Source: Alteromonadaceae bacterium BrNp21-10
Lineage (GTDB): Bacteria; Pseudomonadota; Gammaproteobacteria; Enterobacterales; Alteromonadaceae
DNA: 64,000 nucleotides
Direction of reading: 5' to 3'
Assembly (NCBI GenBank): GCA_030418115.1
Contig: JAUHQD010000011.1
Coordinates: 62,001-126,000 of the forward strand
The position numbers and the translations under genes are program-made. Below, piece after piece: positions 52,626-61,818 of this stretch. Numbering within the stretch: the stretch's first letter is position 1; every line of letters begins with the position of its first letter. Under the pieces are notes generated by a model that searched no databases, was not told the DNA's origin, and saw nothing but the letters and a program-made list of their open reading frames with translations.

Positions 52626-55245
52626 TTCTTCGCCTCATTAATCGGTAAGTCATCAATAGACACAATAAATAAAGTTGCCATGCCATGATACTGCCACCTC
52701 CTGATGAATTAGAGCTTGGTGGCGTTGGTGTTGGCGTAGGTATGGAGGGAACCGACGCAGCGTTTACCGTAACACTGACGTTGGCAGTAGCAACCGTCCC
52801 CACATTATCTTCAATACTATAACTGAAACTATCATTACCACTAAAACTAATGGCCGGCGTATAGCTAATATTATTATCACTGATTATAACGCTACCGCTA
52901 CCGTTATAATCAACACTCACAAGACTAATCGCTTCACTATCATTTATCAGCACATCCAATAGATTGTTTGACGAATCTTGTTGCACCACATAGCTATCAT
53001 CATTAGCAACCGGTGGAACATTAGGATTTTCAATTATATTAACGGTTACCACTGCGCTGGCTGATGCACCATCAGGATCGCTAATAGCATAACTAAAACT
53101 GTCTTCACCAAACACCCCAATGGCTGGGGTAAATAAAATCGAATTATTGCTAATCACAATGTTGGCGCTACCGGTGTAATTAACCTTACTGATGCTGATG
53201 GCATCTTCATCCACATCGCTATCATTGGCAATGACATCAAATTGATTGTTTGTTGAGTCTTGATCAACCTCATAATGGTCATCAACTGCTACAGGTGCTC
53301 GATTGGGTGAGGCAACAATAGTGAAGGCGCCGTTATTCACTGCATAAAAAATGTTATCGCTACATTTAAGCATTAAGCGCGCTGATGTGGTTAAACCTGA
53401 TACGTTCAATTGCACATCATGCTCACCGTCATTAGCAATTCCCTCAGCAATTAATGTAGAAAAACCTTGGCCGTTGTTAGTGGATAACCACAGATCCACC
53501 TGCGTGCAATTAATAGGCGCAATATCGGTATCCCCAACATCCCACTGCACCGTATTAACCGCTTGATTAAACCAGGTATCTAATGCTTTGGGGGCTAATA
53601 CTTGCAAAGGCTCAGCGTTCAATGTCGTCTGAATTTGCATCTCATCAATTGCCACACCACCTTGGTTGTCGCGCACTGTTAACTTAAAATTTAAGCTGCG
53701 TTCAGTAGTCGGCATGGCTTCACCTTTAGTGCTGGTGCTATTAACCACATCAGACAGGATCGGGAAATAACGACTGGACGAGGTACGTGGTGGGCGACTA
53801 CGAAACAGCGGCCGACTACCATCATCGGTGGCCATGGTCGCGGCACTATTAGTTGAACCACCTAAATCGAACTGCTCCCAACTATAGAGTAAGGGATCAT
53901 TATCGGCATCGGTAGCACTGCCCTCAAGTACAAAAGGGCTGTTTGCAGGAATAATATAATCCGCACCGGCATCTGCTTCTGGTGCTGTATTACCGCCGTC
54001 AATATCTACCCCACAAGTGCGGAACGAACGTAAGTCATGATGTTGTTCTATGGAATGCACATGAAAATAATCATCAGCTGTCGAGGAAGATTGCAACGAG
54101 GGAATGTTTTCGTTTCCGCATAAACCAGCGTAAGACATGATGGTTGAGCCACTACCCGGCTCATAAGCATGGTTAGACGAACGACCACCGTCGCACGATC
54201 CACTAGTACCATTAAAAGAATGATGAGCACCAAGCTGATGGCCAATTTCATGGGCGACGAGATCGATATAAAAGCGGTCACCGCTAGGGTTACTTAAACC
54301 CGTCATACCATCGGCTTTACTGGCACTACTACAAATAACTCCAACACCGGCCAATCCACCGCCATCAGTATTTAGTACATGACCTATATCGTAATTATCA
54401 TTGCCGATAGCGTCATCAAGAACGGTTTTAACCCTATCTATATCATCATTATCGTTTTGGAAGGGATCGCTACTACTATTGGTAAAGATCACTTTATCGT
54501 TATCGGCAGAGAGTACAAATTGCACGCCCATGTCCACTTCAAACACCTGATTTAACCTATTCACTACAGTAGCGAGTTCATCCAACACCGAGGCTACCGT
54601 ACCTCCATGTTTACTGGCATATTCACCGCTGTTAGTAATGGCAATAGTGTATTGACGAATTTGACCGTCAGCTATTTTTGCCGCGCGTGCAGTACTTGCA
54701 GATAACTGATTCAACTCGTCGCTTTGAGAATCTTCCGAGACTAACACCCGTTCTTGGAATTGCGCTCTTGTCTGCTGTGTTGGGTCGAATAATTGATAGG
54801 TATTAGATTCATTTTTAGGCTGTAAATACAAACGTTGACCATCGATTTTGTAACTACCAAACAAGCCTTTAGGACCAAGTTCAAATTTACCTTTTATAGA
54901 TTGGCCTTGATAAACCCCACTAGCATCATAGGTATACAATTGTGGATAGCGGCTGCTTAAGGATTCGGGCAGTACACTATTACGACGTAATGTCATGGAG
55001 AAAAAGTGACCATTAACATCGGGCACCGGCAACACAAAGGTGGATTGTTGCGCTGCCATGGCATCGACTAATGTCGACGCCAACTCGAATTCTTGTAACG
55101 CTCGAATTCCAGTTAGCTTAGCGGCCTGAGAGTTTGATTTTACTAGCGGCTGCCAGATTGTATTATCTAAGCGCCCCTGTCCTTGTGCATTAAGGCTAAT
55201 AGCCAACCAGCAACCCATTAATAAATTAAACTTCATTTTCACCAT
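52612..55245 (-). CDS. Secreted M12B-like zinc metalloprotease with GlyGly-CTERM anchor
   Basis: An 877-residue exported protease. A signal peptide (MKFNLLMGCWLAISLNAQG; a second possible ATG at 55236) and propeptide precede the catalytic domain. That domain has VAHEIGHQLGAHHSF (zinc motif HExxHxxGxxH) and the Met-turn STIMSYAG, typical of reprolysin-like M12B enzymes. Then come Ig/cadherin-like repeats, including two near-copies around 'ANDSDVDEDAISISKVNYTGS' and 'INDSEAISLVSVDYNGSGS'. The tail SSNSSGGGSIMAWQLYLLCL followed by Arg residues is a GlyGly-CTERM signal for rhombosortase processing and type II secretion. It probably digests extracellular protein. Confidence 0.9.
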   Translation of the reverse strand: MVKMKFNLLMGCWLAISLNAQGQGRLDNTIWQPLVKSNSQAAKLTGIRALQEFELASTLVDAMAAQQSTFVLPVPDVNGHFFSMTLRRNSVLPESLSSRYPQLYTYDASGVYQGQSIKGKFELGPKGLFGSYKIDGQRLYLQPKNESNTYQLFDPTQQTRAQFQERVLVSEDSQSDELNQLSASTARAAKIADGQIRQYTIAITNSGEYASKHGGTVASVLDELATVVNRLNQVFEVDMGVQFVLSADNDKVIFTNSSSDPFQNDNDDIDRVKTVLDDAIGNDNYDIGHVLNTDGGGLAGVGVICSSASKADGMTGLSNPSGDRFYIDLVAHEIGHQLGAHHSFNGTSGSCDGGRSSNHAYEPGSGSTIMSYAGLCGNENIPSLQSSSTADDYFHVHSIEQHHDLRSFRTCGVDIDGGNTAPEADAGADYIIPANSPFVLEGSATDADNDPLLYSWEQFDLGGSTNSAATMATDDGSRPLFRSRPPRTSSSRYFPILSDVVNSTSTKGEAMPTTERSLNFKLTVRDNQGGVAIDEMQIQTTLNAEPLQVLAPKALDTWFNQAVNTVQWDVGDTDIAPINCTQVDLWLSTNNGQGFSTLIAEGIANDGEHDVQLNVSGLTTSARLMLKCSDNIFYAVNNGAFTIVASPNRAPVAVDDHYEVDQDSTNNQFDVIANDSDVDEDAISISKVNYTGSANIVISNNSILFTPAIGVFGEDSFSYAISDPDGASASAVVTVNIIENPNVPPVANDDSYVVQQDSSNNLLDVLINDSEAISLVSVDYNGSGSVIISDNNISYTPAISFSGNDSFSYSIEDNVGTVATANVSVTVNAASVPSIPTPTPTPPSSNSSGGGSIMAWQLYLLCLLMTYRLMRRRNEIE

Positions 55246-55342
55246 TTTAGCATCAGCCCTTACTGCTTTATCTGCATACTGACCGGCATCACACCGGTTT
55301 ATATTCAGTCTAGGCGAATTACGTGAATATACTATGAATGTG

Positions 55343-55364
55343 ACCGACAGTTATTGCTGCCGGT
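55343..55364 (-). terminator. Hairpin between acs and the metalloprotease gene
   Basis: On the minus strand ACCGGCAG-CAATAA-CTGTCGGT forms an 8-bp stem with one G-T pair, 20 bp after the acs stop. There is no clear U-tract. It may end the acs transcript. Confidence 0.5.
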
Positions 55365-55383
55365 ACACTTAGGTTGAAAAATT

Positions 55384-57327
55384 CTATCGATTAAGACGAT
55401 TTTCGATTAATGAATCCACCACGCCAGGGTCGGCTAATGTGGAAGTGTCACCGAGGTTTTGGTGTTCATTACAGGCAATTTTACGCAATATGCGCCGCAT
55501 TATTTTACCTGAGCGGGTTTTCGGCAACCCACTGGTCCATTGCAATAAGTCCGGTGCGGCAATGGGGCTAATATCATCTTTCACCCATTGACGAACTTCA
55601 GTGGTAAGGGCATCGGTAATTTCCACACCATCGGTAGGCGCGAGGTACACGTAGATCCCCTGCCCTTTAATATCATGGGGGTAACCCACAACGGCGGCTT
55701 CGGCAATGGCAGGATGGGCCACCAACGAGCTCTCAATTTCAGCGGTACCTAATCGATGGCCGGAGACATTCAGCACATCATCAACACGACCGGTGATCCA
55801 GTAATAGCCATCCTCATCACGGCGGGCACCATCACCGGTAAAATATAAATTCTTATAAGTACTGAAATAGGTAAGCTCAAAACGCTTGTGGTCGCCCCAC
55901 ACGGTAATCATTTGTCCCGGCCATGAGCCAGTCATGACTAAGTTGCCGTCCACCGCCCCTTCTAAAAACTCACCTTCGTTAGACACCAGCGCCGGTTTTA
56001 CACCGAAGAAAGGACGTGTAGCAGAGCCGGGTTTTAATTCTGTTGCACCCGGTAATGGCGTAATTAAAATGCCGCCGGTTTCGGTTTGCCACCAAGTATC
56101 CACAATGGGGCATAAGCCATTGCCAATTTTTTGATGATACCAATGCCAGGCTTCTGGATTGATAGGCTCACCAACACTACCCATGATCCGCAAACTATCG
56201 CGAGTGCTATTTTGGGTAGGTAAATCCCCTTTGGCCATTAATGCACGAATGGCGGTTGGCGCGGTGTACAAAATATTCACCTGATGCTTATCCACAATCT
56301 GCCCCATACGGCGCACATCGGGATAAGTCGGCACCCCTTCAAACATCAACGTGGTTGCGCCATTGGCTAATGGCCCATAAACGATATAACTATGACCGGT
56401 GATCCAGCCCACATCGGCGGCGCACCAGTAGATGTCACCATCATGATAATCAAATACATAATGATGAGTTAGCGAGGCATAGACCATGTAGCCACCGGTA
56501 CTGTGCACCACCCCTTTTGGCCTGCCCGTTGATCCGGATGTATACAAAATAAATAAAGGGTCGCTGGCTTGCATCGCCTCTGGCGTACAATCAGCCGAAG
56601 CTTGTAAACATAGCTCCTGCCAACAGAGGTCTCGCTCAGGTGTCCAGGGTTGATCATTACCCGGCTGCTTAAATACCAGCACGCTTTGTACGCAATCAGT
56701 ACCGTCACGCTCTAGGGCTTTATCGACGTTTTGTTTCAGCTGCACTAAGTTACCACCGCGCTTACCCACATCGGCGGTTAAGATTAATTTCGCGCCGCAA
56801 TCAATTACCCTATCGGCAATGGCATTAGGTGAGAAACCACCAAAAATCACCGAGTGAATGGCACCAATTCGTGCGCAGGCCAGCATCGACATGGCTGCTT
56901 CTGGGATCATCGGCATATAGATAATCACTCTATCGCCCTTGCCAACCCCTTGCGCTTTCATCACATTGGCTAAACGGCTTACCTGATCTTTTAACTGAGC
57001 ATAGGTGATCTTGTCATCGTCTTTAGGATCATCGCCTTCCCAAATAATCGCCACTTTACTGGGGTCTACATCGGCATGGCGATCCACACAGTTATAACAA
57101 GCATTCAGCTCGCCGCCGGCGTACCAATTAATACGAATATCCCCCGGCGCATAGCTGCAATTGCTTACCTGCTTAAAAGGCGTAGACCAATCAATACGTT
57201 GTGCCTGCTGTCGCCAGAAACCATCTTCATCGTTAACCGATTGTTGATACAAGCGCAGGTATTCGTCGTTATTGGCATAGCTAGCTTGTTGAATATTGGC
57301 AGGTACAGGGTAAACAGGATCCGTCAT
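55384..57327 (-). CDS. acs: Acetyl-CoA synthetase
   Basis: A 647-residue AMP-forming acetyl-CoA synthetase activating acetate. [20 protein letters not shown] is the adenylation loop, [13 protein letters not shown] the A5 motif, [20 protein letters not shown] the hinge, and [12 protein letters not shown] carries the lysine controlled by acetylation. Length matches Acs of E. coli. It feeds the glyoxylate bypass encoded at 6.7-10.5 kb. GGAG lies close before the ATG. Divergent from cmoA. Confidence 0.97.
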   Translation of the reverse strand: MTDPVYPVPANIQQASYANNDEYLRLYQQSVNDEDGFWRQQAQRIDWSTPFKQVSNCSYAPGDIRINWYAGGELNACYNCVDRHADVDPSKVAIIWEGDDPKDDDKITYAQLKDQVSRLANVMKAQGVGKGDRVIIYMPMIPEAAMSMLACARIGAIHSVIFGGFSPNAIADRVIDCGAKLILTADVGKRGGNLVQLKQNVDKALERDGTDCVQSVLVFKQPGNDQPWTPERDLCWQELCLQASADCTPEAMQASDPLFILYTSGSTGRPKGVVHSTGGYMVYASLTHHYVFDYHDGDIYWCAADVGWITGHSYIVYGPLANGATTLMFEGVPTYPDVRRMGQIVDKHQVNILYTAPTAIRALMAKGDLPTQNSTRDSLRIMGSVGEPINPEAWHWYHQKIGNGLCPIVDTWWQTETGGILITPLPGATELKPGSATRPFFGVKPALVSNEGEFLEGAVDGNLVMTGSWPGQMITVWGDHKRFELTYFSTYKNLYFTGDGARRDEDGYYWITGRVDDVLNVSGHRLGTAEIESSLVAHPAIAEAAVVGYPHDIKGQGIYVYLAPTDGVEITDALTTEVRQWVKDDISPIAAPDLLQWTSGLPKTRSGKIMRRILRKIACNEHQNLGDTSTLADPGVVDSLIENRLNR

Positions 57328-57512
57328 GAAAGTGCTCCGAAAAATAGCGTCAGTTCAGCTAATGGGTCAACTAAAAGTTCAGCTGAAGATAACAACTTAG
57401 AATAGGCTGACCTTAACGGAAAATCATCCACGGATAAACTGATCTTCAATGAATTATTTAACAAAATGTTAAAAATAAATTTACTCAACAGCAGCAACGC
57501 AAAAATCCTCAG

Positions 57513-57541
57513 TTAACAGCGGCCGTTGCTTTAGGTAGAAT
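57513..57541 (+). promoter_or_regulatory. Sigma-70 promoter of cmoA
   Basis: TTAACA (57513-57518) and TAGAAT (57536-57541) with exactly 17 bp between. The in-frame ATG at 57540 is inside this -10 box and so should not be transcribed, which argues that cmoA begins at 57579. Confidence 0.6.
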
Positions 57542-57578
57542 GCACGCCTTTATTGATGCAGTGCGGCAAACTACCACT

Positions 57579-58313
57579 ATGATTTCTTCGGCTAAAGACG
57601 CTATTTATTCTCAACCTCAGGTGCAAACCGATGACTTTCGCTTTGACCAAGCGGTGGCTGAAGTATTCCCCGATATGATCCAGCGTTCGGTTCCCGGCTA
57701 TACCACAATAGTGGATAGCATTGGCCAACTGGCAGTCAATTACCAACAAACCGACAGTAACTATTACGACTTAGGCTGCTCACTAGGTGCGGTGAGTATT
57801 GCCATGCGCCGCTGCATTACTGCCGATAATGCCAAGATAATAGCGGTAGATAATTCCAGCGCCATGATTGAACGCTGCCAACGCCATGTGGATACCTTCA
57901 AATCGGCTATCCCGGTAGAGATTATTTGCGATGATTTACAAAACGTCGCTATAGAAAACGCCGCAGTGGTAGTAATGAACTTCACCTTACAATTCATTGC
58001 CCCTGAACAACGCCAGCAGATTATTCAACGTATTTACGCTGGTTTAAAACCCGGTGGTATATTGGTGCTGTCCGAAAAGCTCAGCCACGGCAGCTCTGCC
58101 GGTAATGAGCTGTTGATTGATTTACATCACGAATTTAAACGCCGTAACGGTTACAGCGAATTAGAGATTAGCCAAAAGCGCACCGCCCTAGAAAACATCA
58201 TGCAAACCGATAGCTTTGAAACCCACCAACAGCGTTTACATCAGGCCGGTTTTAGCGACGTGGTAATGTGGTTTAAGTGTTTTAACTTTGCATCCCTAGT
58301 AGCGATAAAATAA
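57579..58313 (+). CDS. cmoA: Carboxy-SAM synthase CmoA
   Basis: A 244-residue SAM-dependent enzyme that makes carboxy-S-adenosylmethionine from SAM and prephenate for tRNA wobble uridine modification. FRFDQAVAEVFPDMIQRSVPGY is the N-terminal signature, and YDLGCSLGAVSIAM the SAM site. The start at 57579 gives the family's usual N-terminus (MISSAKDAIYSQP) and lies downstream of a good promoter, unlike the ATG at 57540. It is followed 29 bp later by cmoB, its pathway partner. Confidence 0.95.
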   Translation: MISSAKDAIYSQPQVQTDDFRFDQAVAEVFPDMIQRSVPGYTTIVDSIGQLAVNYQQTDSNYYDLGCSLGAVSIAMRRCITADNAKIIAVDNSSAMIERCQRHVDTFKSAIPVEIICDDLQNVAIENAAVVVMNFTLQFIAPEQRQQIIQRIYAGLKPGGILVLSEKLSHGSSAGNELLIDLHHEFKRRNGYSELEISQKRTALENIMQTDSFETHQQRLHQAGFSDVVMWFKCFNFASLVAIK

Positions 58314-58342
58314 CTAGCAAAAAATAAGGCAACCCGATTAGC

Positions 58343-59311
58343 ATGAGTAATCTTTGGTTTTCAGCGTTTTATAAACACATCGCCAATAGCCCCTTAAGCC
58401 GTTGGCTTGAAGTGCTACCCGCGCAAATAGCCCACTGGCAACAACACCAACACGGCGAGTTTGGCAAATGGCAACGCTTGCTAGAAAAACTCCCTGACAC
58501 CACGCCATCAATTATTGAATTGGCCAAGCAGGTCAAGTTTGGTGTGGCTACAGATATTGACGACTACCAACAAAAACAAATAGAAGGCTTACTCAAACAG
58601 TTTATGCCGTGGCGCAAAGGGCCATTTTTCATCCACGACATTCATGTGGATACCGAATGGCGATCGGACTGGAAATGGGACCGGGTCAGCCCACACATCA
58701 GTGATTTAAAAGACCGACATGTATTAGATATTGGCTGTGGCAGCGGCTACCACATGTGGCGCATGCTGGCACAGGATCCGAAAATGGTCGTCGGTGTTGA
58801 CCCCACCGCGCTATTTTTAGTGCAGTTTCAGGCAATCAAACATTTTAACCCCGACCCGCGCATTCACTTAATGCCCGTAGGCGTTGAACAACTGCCCGAA
58901 ATCAAAGCCTTTGATACGGTGTTTTCCATGGGCGTATTCTACCACCGCAAAAGTCCTATAGAGTTTTTGCAGCAACTAAAATCACAATTACGTCCCGGCG
59001 GCGAATTAATACTAGAAACCCTAGTCGTCGAAGGCGATGAGAACACGGTATTAATGGCAGGCGACCGTTATGCACAAATGCGCAACGTCTGGTTCTTACC
59101 CAGCACCGCCGCCCTGACAGTATGGATGCAACGCGTGGGCTTTAAAGACATTAAAGTCGTAGACGTGGACCAAACATCATTGCAAGAACAACGTGCTACA
59201 GAATGGATGACAGGGCAATCCCTGCAGGACTTTTTAGATCCTGATGATGTGAATAAAACCATTGAAGGGTATCCAGCGCCCCTAAGAGCGACCATTATTG
59301 CTACGGTTTAG
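58343..59311 (+). CDS. cmoB: tRNA U34 carboxymethyltransferase CmoB
   Basis: A 322-residue enzyme transferring the carboxymethyl group of carboxy-SAM to 5-hydroxyuridine-34 of tRNA, giving cmo5U. WRSDWKWDRVSPHISDLKDR and VLDIGCGSGYHMWRM (carboxy-SAM site) and SMGVFYHRKSPIEFL are characteristic. Length equals E. coli CmoB (323). It forms an operon with cmoA. REP sequences of the RAYT unit begin 18 bp after its stop. Confidence 0.97.
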   Translation: MSNLWFSAFYKHIANSPLSRWLEVLPAQIAHWQQHQHGEFGKWQRLLEKLPDTTPSIIELAKQVKFGVATDIDDYQQKQIEGLLKQFMPWRKGPFFIHDIHVDTEWRSDWKWDRVSPHISDLKDRHVLDIGCGSGYHMWRMLAQDPKMVVGVDPTALFLVQFQAIKHFNPDPRIHLMPVGVEQLPEIKAFDTVFSMGVFYHRKSPIEFLQQLKSQLRPGGELILETLVVEGDENTVLMAGDRYAQMRNVWFLPSTAALTVWMQRVGFKDIKVVDVDQTSLQEQRATEWMTGQSLQDFLDPDDVNKTIEGYPAPLRATIIATV

Positions 59312-59329
59312 TTTGTGACAACATTCGCT

Positions 59330-59351
59330 GTAGGTCGGCATTTATGCCGTC
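59330..59351 (+). repeat. REP hairpin (first, forward)
   Basis: GTAG head followed by GTCGGCATTTATGCCGTC: an imperfect palindrome with a tetranucleotide head, the form recognised by REP-associated transposases. Same sequence as 59432-59453. Confidence 0.85.
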
Positions 59352-59391
59352 TTATAAGCTTTGCCCAGAATTATGCATAGATCAAGCTGCT

Positions 59392-59414
59392 CGTCGGGCT
59401 AAAGCCCGACCTAC
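59392..59414 (-). repeat. REP hairpin (reverse)
   Basis: Complement of GTAG + GTCGGGCTTTAGCCCGAC. With the forward REP at 59432 it makes an inverted pair 17 bp apart, a BIME-like unit. The identical intervening ATCCGAATCCGTTA recurs in the pair at 59983-60045. Confidence 0.85.
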
Positions 59415-59431
59415 ATCCGAATCCGTTATCT

Positions 59432-59453
59432 GTAGGTCGGCATTTATGCCGTC
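59432..59453 (+). repeat. REP hairpin (second, forward)
   Basis: Exact copy of the 59330 REP; right half of the upstream inverted pair, ending 76 bp before the transposase start. Confidence 0.85.
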
Positions 59454-59529
59454 AAAAAACGTTGCTAAAAATGCTATAAATAGAAACGAGCTATACTAAA
59501 AATATTTGGAAAAGCATTAAGGTAAATTG

Positions 59530-59994
59530 ATGGCTTGGGCGGATTTAAAGAAAGGCCGTTTTTCGCAAGCCTACGGTGAATACTTCATTACTTTTAATTG
59601 TCACAACAACCGCGCTTATTTTAATGAATTCCATTTAGCTCATTTATTCTGCCAACAAATTCAAGTTAACGAAGCAACGTTTAATTGCACTTGGTTAGCT
59701 TGGGTGTTTATGCCAGATCATTTTCACGGTTTATTGCGTCTAGGAAAAAACTCTTCTTTATCTCAAATCATCGGCGATTTAAAAGGAAAGAGCGCCAATA
59801 TTTTAAATAAGCAATTACAATGCAAAGGAAAATTTTGGCAATCCGCTTTCTATGATAGAGCCCTGCGAAAAGAAGAAGATAGAAAAAATATTGCTAGATA
59901 CATCATTACTAATCCTTTACGGAAAGGGTTAGTAAAAACAATCGGTGACTATTCTTTCTGGGATTCTTCATATCTCACCTATCCTACGGGCTAA
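59530..59994 (+). CDS. REP-associated tyrosine transposase (RAYT, TnpA_REP)
   Basis: A 154-residue Y1-type transposase of the IS200/IS605-related RAYT group. VFMPDHFHGLLRL contains the HxH (about H64/H66) and RYIITNPLRKGLV the catalytic tyrosine (about Y124). RAYTs nick single-stranded REP hairpins and are usually single-copy, domesticated-looking genes flanked by REPs, as here. AAGG lies 7 bases before the ATG; a TTG one codon earlier is not needed. The stop codon and last codons (YPTG) fall inside the downstream REP, so the end of the protein is REP sequence. Probably active or recently active. Confidence 0.9.
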   Translation: MAWADLKKGRFSQAYGEYFITFNCHNNRAYFNEFHLAHLFCQQIQVNEATFNCTWLAWVFMPDHFHGLLRLGKNSSLSQIIGDLKGKSANILNKQLQCKGKFWQSAFYDRALRKEEDRKNIARYIITNPLRKGLVKTIGDYSFWDSSYLTYPTG

Positions 59995-60006
59995 AGCCCG
60001 ACCTAC
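59983..60006 (-). repeat. REP hairpin overlapping the RAYT stop
   Basis: Complement of GTAGGTCGGGCTTTAGCCCG plus GTAGG. It contains the TAA of the transposase gene. Left half of the downstream inverted pair. Confidence 0.8.
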
Positions 60007-60023
60007 ATCCGAATCCGTTAACT

Positions 60024-60045
60024 GTAGGTCGGCAGTTATGCCGAC
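60024..60045 (+). repeat. REP hairpin (downstream, forward)
   Basis: GTAG + GTCGGCAGTTATGCCGAC; one loop base and one distal stem base differ from the upstream copies, the latter (TC to AC) restoring full pairing with GTCGG. It completes the second pair. Confidence 0.8.
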
Positions 60046-60148
60046 AACATATTGCTAATCAGCAAGTTAAAAAATAAGCTAAGGTTAAAGTATTCACTCA
60101 ATACGGCCAAATGCCGTCTAATAAATTGTGAAGTTTCTCAGAGGTGTT

Positions 60149-60295
60149 ATGGATAACGATGAATTCTTAAAAGAAGTCCTTCAAGATTTAGAAATTACTC
60201 AAGAAGACAGTGTAGAGCGTCTATTTGAGTTAAATTCTATTTTGGAGCTCAGTTTTTCCGCTATTGTAAGCGTTGTACGTCATGAAAAACAGTAA
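60149..60295 (+). CDS. Small acidic protein, 48 aa
   Basis: A short frame with AGAGG before its ATG, MDNDEFLKEVLQDLEITQED then SVERLFELNSILELSFSAIV and SVVRHEKQ. It is strongly acidic and helical in its first half with a hydrophobic patch in the second. Its end overlaps the start of the DUF2254 gene by 14 bases in another frame, which suggests translational coupling and supports reality. No family recognised. Confidence 0.55.
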   Translation: MDNDEFLKEVLQDLEITQEDSVERLFELNSILELSFSAIVSVVRHEKQ

Positions 60296-61574
60296 TAGCC
60301 TCGGCCGTATCAAGTTCTACATGAATCGATTGCGTGAACGGCTTTGGGTGAAGCCTTTGGCAGTTTGTGCGCTGTCGATTCTTGGAGCTTTCTTGGCTGG
60401 CTTAGCTGATCAAGCTACTTATTCAGTAGCCATTCCCGATATTAGTGCGGAGTCAATTGAGACATTACTATCGATCATGTCAGCTAGTATGCTGGTGATA
60501 GCCGTATTTACAGTTGGGGCCATGCTATCTGCCTATACCTCTGTGAGCAATACCGCAACGCCCCGCGCGTTCTCTTTGGTCATCGCGGACGATGTTTCTC
60601 AGAATGCATTATCTACGTTTATTGGGGCATTTATTTTCAGCATCATCGCCCTCGTGGCCTTAATGAATGGCTATTACGAAAAACCTGGACGGTTTGCACT
60701 GTTTCTTCTAACCGTTGCTGTACTCGCCATAGTCATACTCGGTTTCGTTAGGTGGGTTGATCGCATAGCGAGACTCGGGCGTCTGGGTACAACAATTGAA
60801 AAGGTTGAGGAGGCTACAGCCAGTGCATTAACTGCGAGAGCTCAGCACCCGACTTTAGGAGCGAAGCAAACGAACGGCGATGAAACAGGGCTGCCCGTGT
60901 ATGCATCAACGGTAGGCTATGTTCAACGTGTCGATCTGTCCAACCTACAAGCTTGGGCGGAACGAGTCGATCTCAATCTCACGGTGATCTCCCCACCCGG
61001 TACCTTTGTCTCGACCAGTCAACCACTAGCATTGGTTATGGGTGCAAAACATGATTTGGATATGTCGGGAATCATTAATGCTTTCGTCGTAGCTAAGGAA
61101 CGCACGTTTGATGAGGATCCACGTTTTGGCCTGCTGGTACTCTCCGAAATTGCCAGTCGTGCGCTGTCTCCGGCAGTCAACGATCCCGGTACTGCCATCG
61201 ACATTTTGGACACCTTCGTCCGACTGTTTACAGGATGGGCACATACCGTAGAGAAACGGCAAGAGAGCCCAGTCAAGTTCAGTAAAGTAGCGATGCCGGA
61301 GGTCTTACCTAAAGAAATGTTAAACGACGCATTCAATGCAATTGCACGCGATGGTAGTGGTATGTTGGAAGTCGCCCTGCGCTTGCAAAAAGCGCTTCAG
61401 GCGCTGTCTTTTCTTCGCTCCGCTGAGTTGCAAGATGCCGCAGTAGGCCGTGCGCAGTATGCACTTCGGCATTCTGAATTGATGCTTAAGTTGCAAGACG
61501 AAATTGAAGAGTTACAGCAATCTGCCATATGGATAGCAATGACAGAAGCAAATCATTTGAGCTTGGAGAGATAA
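60282..61574 (+). CDS. DUF2254 family membrane protein
   Basis: A 430-residue protein with four N-terminal membrane helices (about residues 20-165: LAVCALSILGAFLAGLA, LLSIMSASMLVIAVFTVGAML, FIGAFIFSIIALVALM, ALFLLTVAVLAIVILGF). A long soluble C-terminal half contains the family signatures VQRVDLSNLQAWAERVDL and EIASRALSPAVNDPGTAIDIL. DUF2254 function is unknown. The ATG at 60282 lies inside the end of the small upstream gene. Codons here use CGA/CTG/GTC somewhat more than neighbouring genes, which may hint at a transferred segment (impression, not counted). Confidence 0.9.
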   Translation: MKNSNSLGRIKFYMNRLRERLWVKPLAVCALSILGAFLAGLADQATYSVAIPDISAESIETLLSIMSASMLVIAVFTVGAMLSAYTSVSNTATPRAFSLVIADDVSQNALSTFIGAFIFSIIALVALMNGYYEKPGRFALFLLTVAVLAIVILGFVRWVDRIARLGRLGTTIEKVEEATASALTARAQHPTLGAKQTNGDETGLPVYASTVGYVQRVDLSNLQAWAERVDLNLTVISPPGTFVSTSQPLALVMGAKHDLDMSGIINAFVVAKERTFDEDPRFGLLVLSEIASRALSPAVNDPGTAIDILDTFVRLFTGWAHTVEKRQESPVKFSKVAMPEVLPKEMLNDAFNAIARDGSGMLEVALRLQKALQALSFLRSAELQDAAVGRAQYALRHSELMLKLQDEIEELQQSAIWIAMTEANHLSLER

Positions 61575-61592
61575 CAATTTAAACAAACAAGG

Positions 61593-61808
61593 TTAAATCG
61601 GCAGAGGGTTATCCCTCTCTGCCCCTTCGTCACATTTCTTACAAGCTAACTCAACACCCATTTTAGACTGACGGCCAGCTTCGGATATCACCCAAGGGCG
61701 ATTCGTCCATGGTGGGTTATGGCGCACATGCTGATTGTGGCCGCAGGCTAATTCGGCCACCCAGTGCTGTTCTTCATCTAAGTGATAACCAATGATGGAT
61801 TGCCGCAT
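61593..61808 (-). CDS. DUF3565 family protein
   Basis: A 71-residue soluble protein: MRQSIIGYHLDEEQHWVAEL, ACGHNQHVRHNPPW, TNRPWVISEAGR and LACKKCDEGA, the full DUF3565 pattern with a CGHxQHxRHxPPW core and CxxC end that suggest metal binding. The frame is open upstream to 61853, overlapping the pectinesterase gene; the ATG at 61808 matches the normal family start. It faces the DUF2254 gene tail-to-tail and follows the pectinesterase gene. Function unknown. Confidence 0.88.
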   Translation of the reverse strand: MRQSIIGYHLDEEQHWVAELACGHNQHVRHNPPWTNRPWVISEAGRQSKMGVELACKKCDEGAERDNPLPI

Positions 61809-61818
61809 CAAAGAACCA

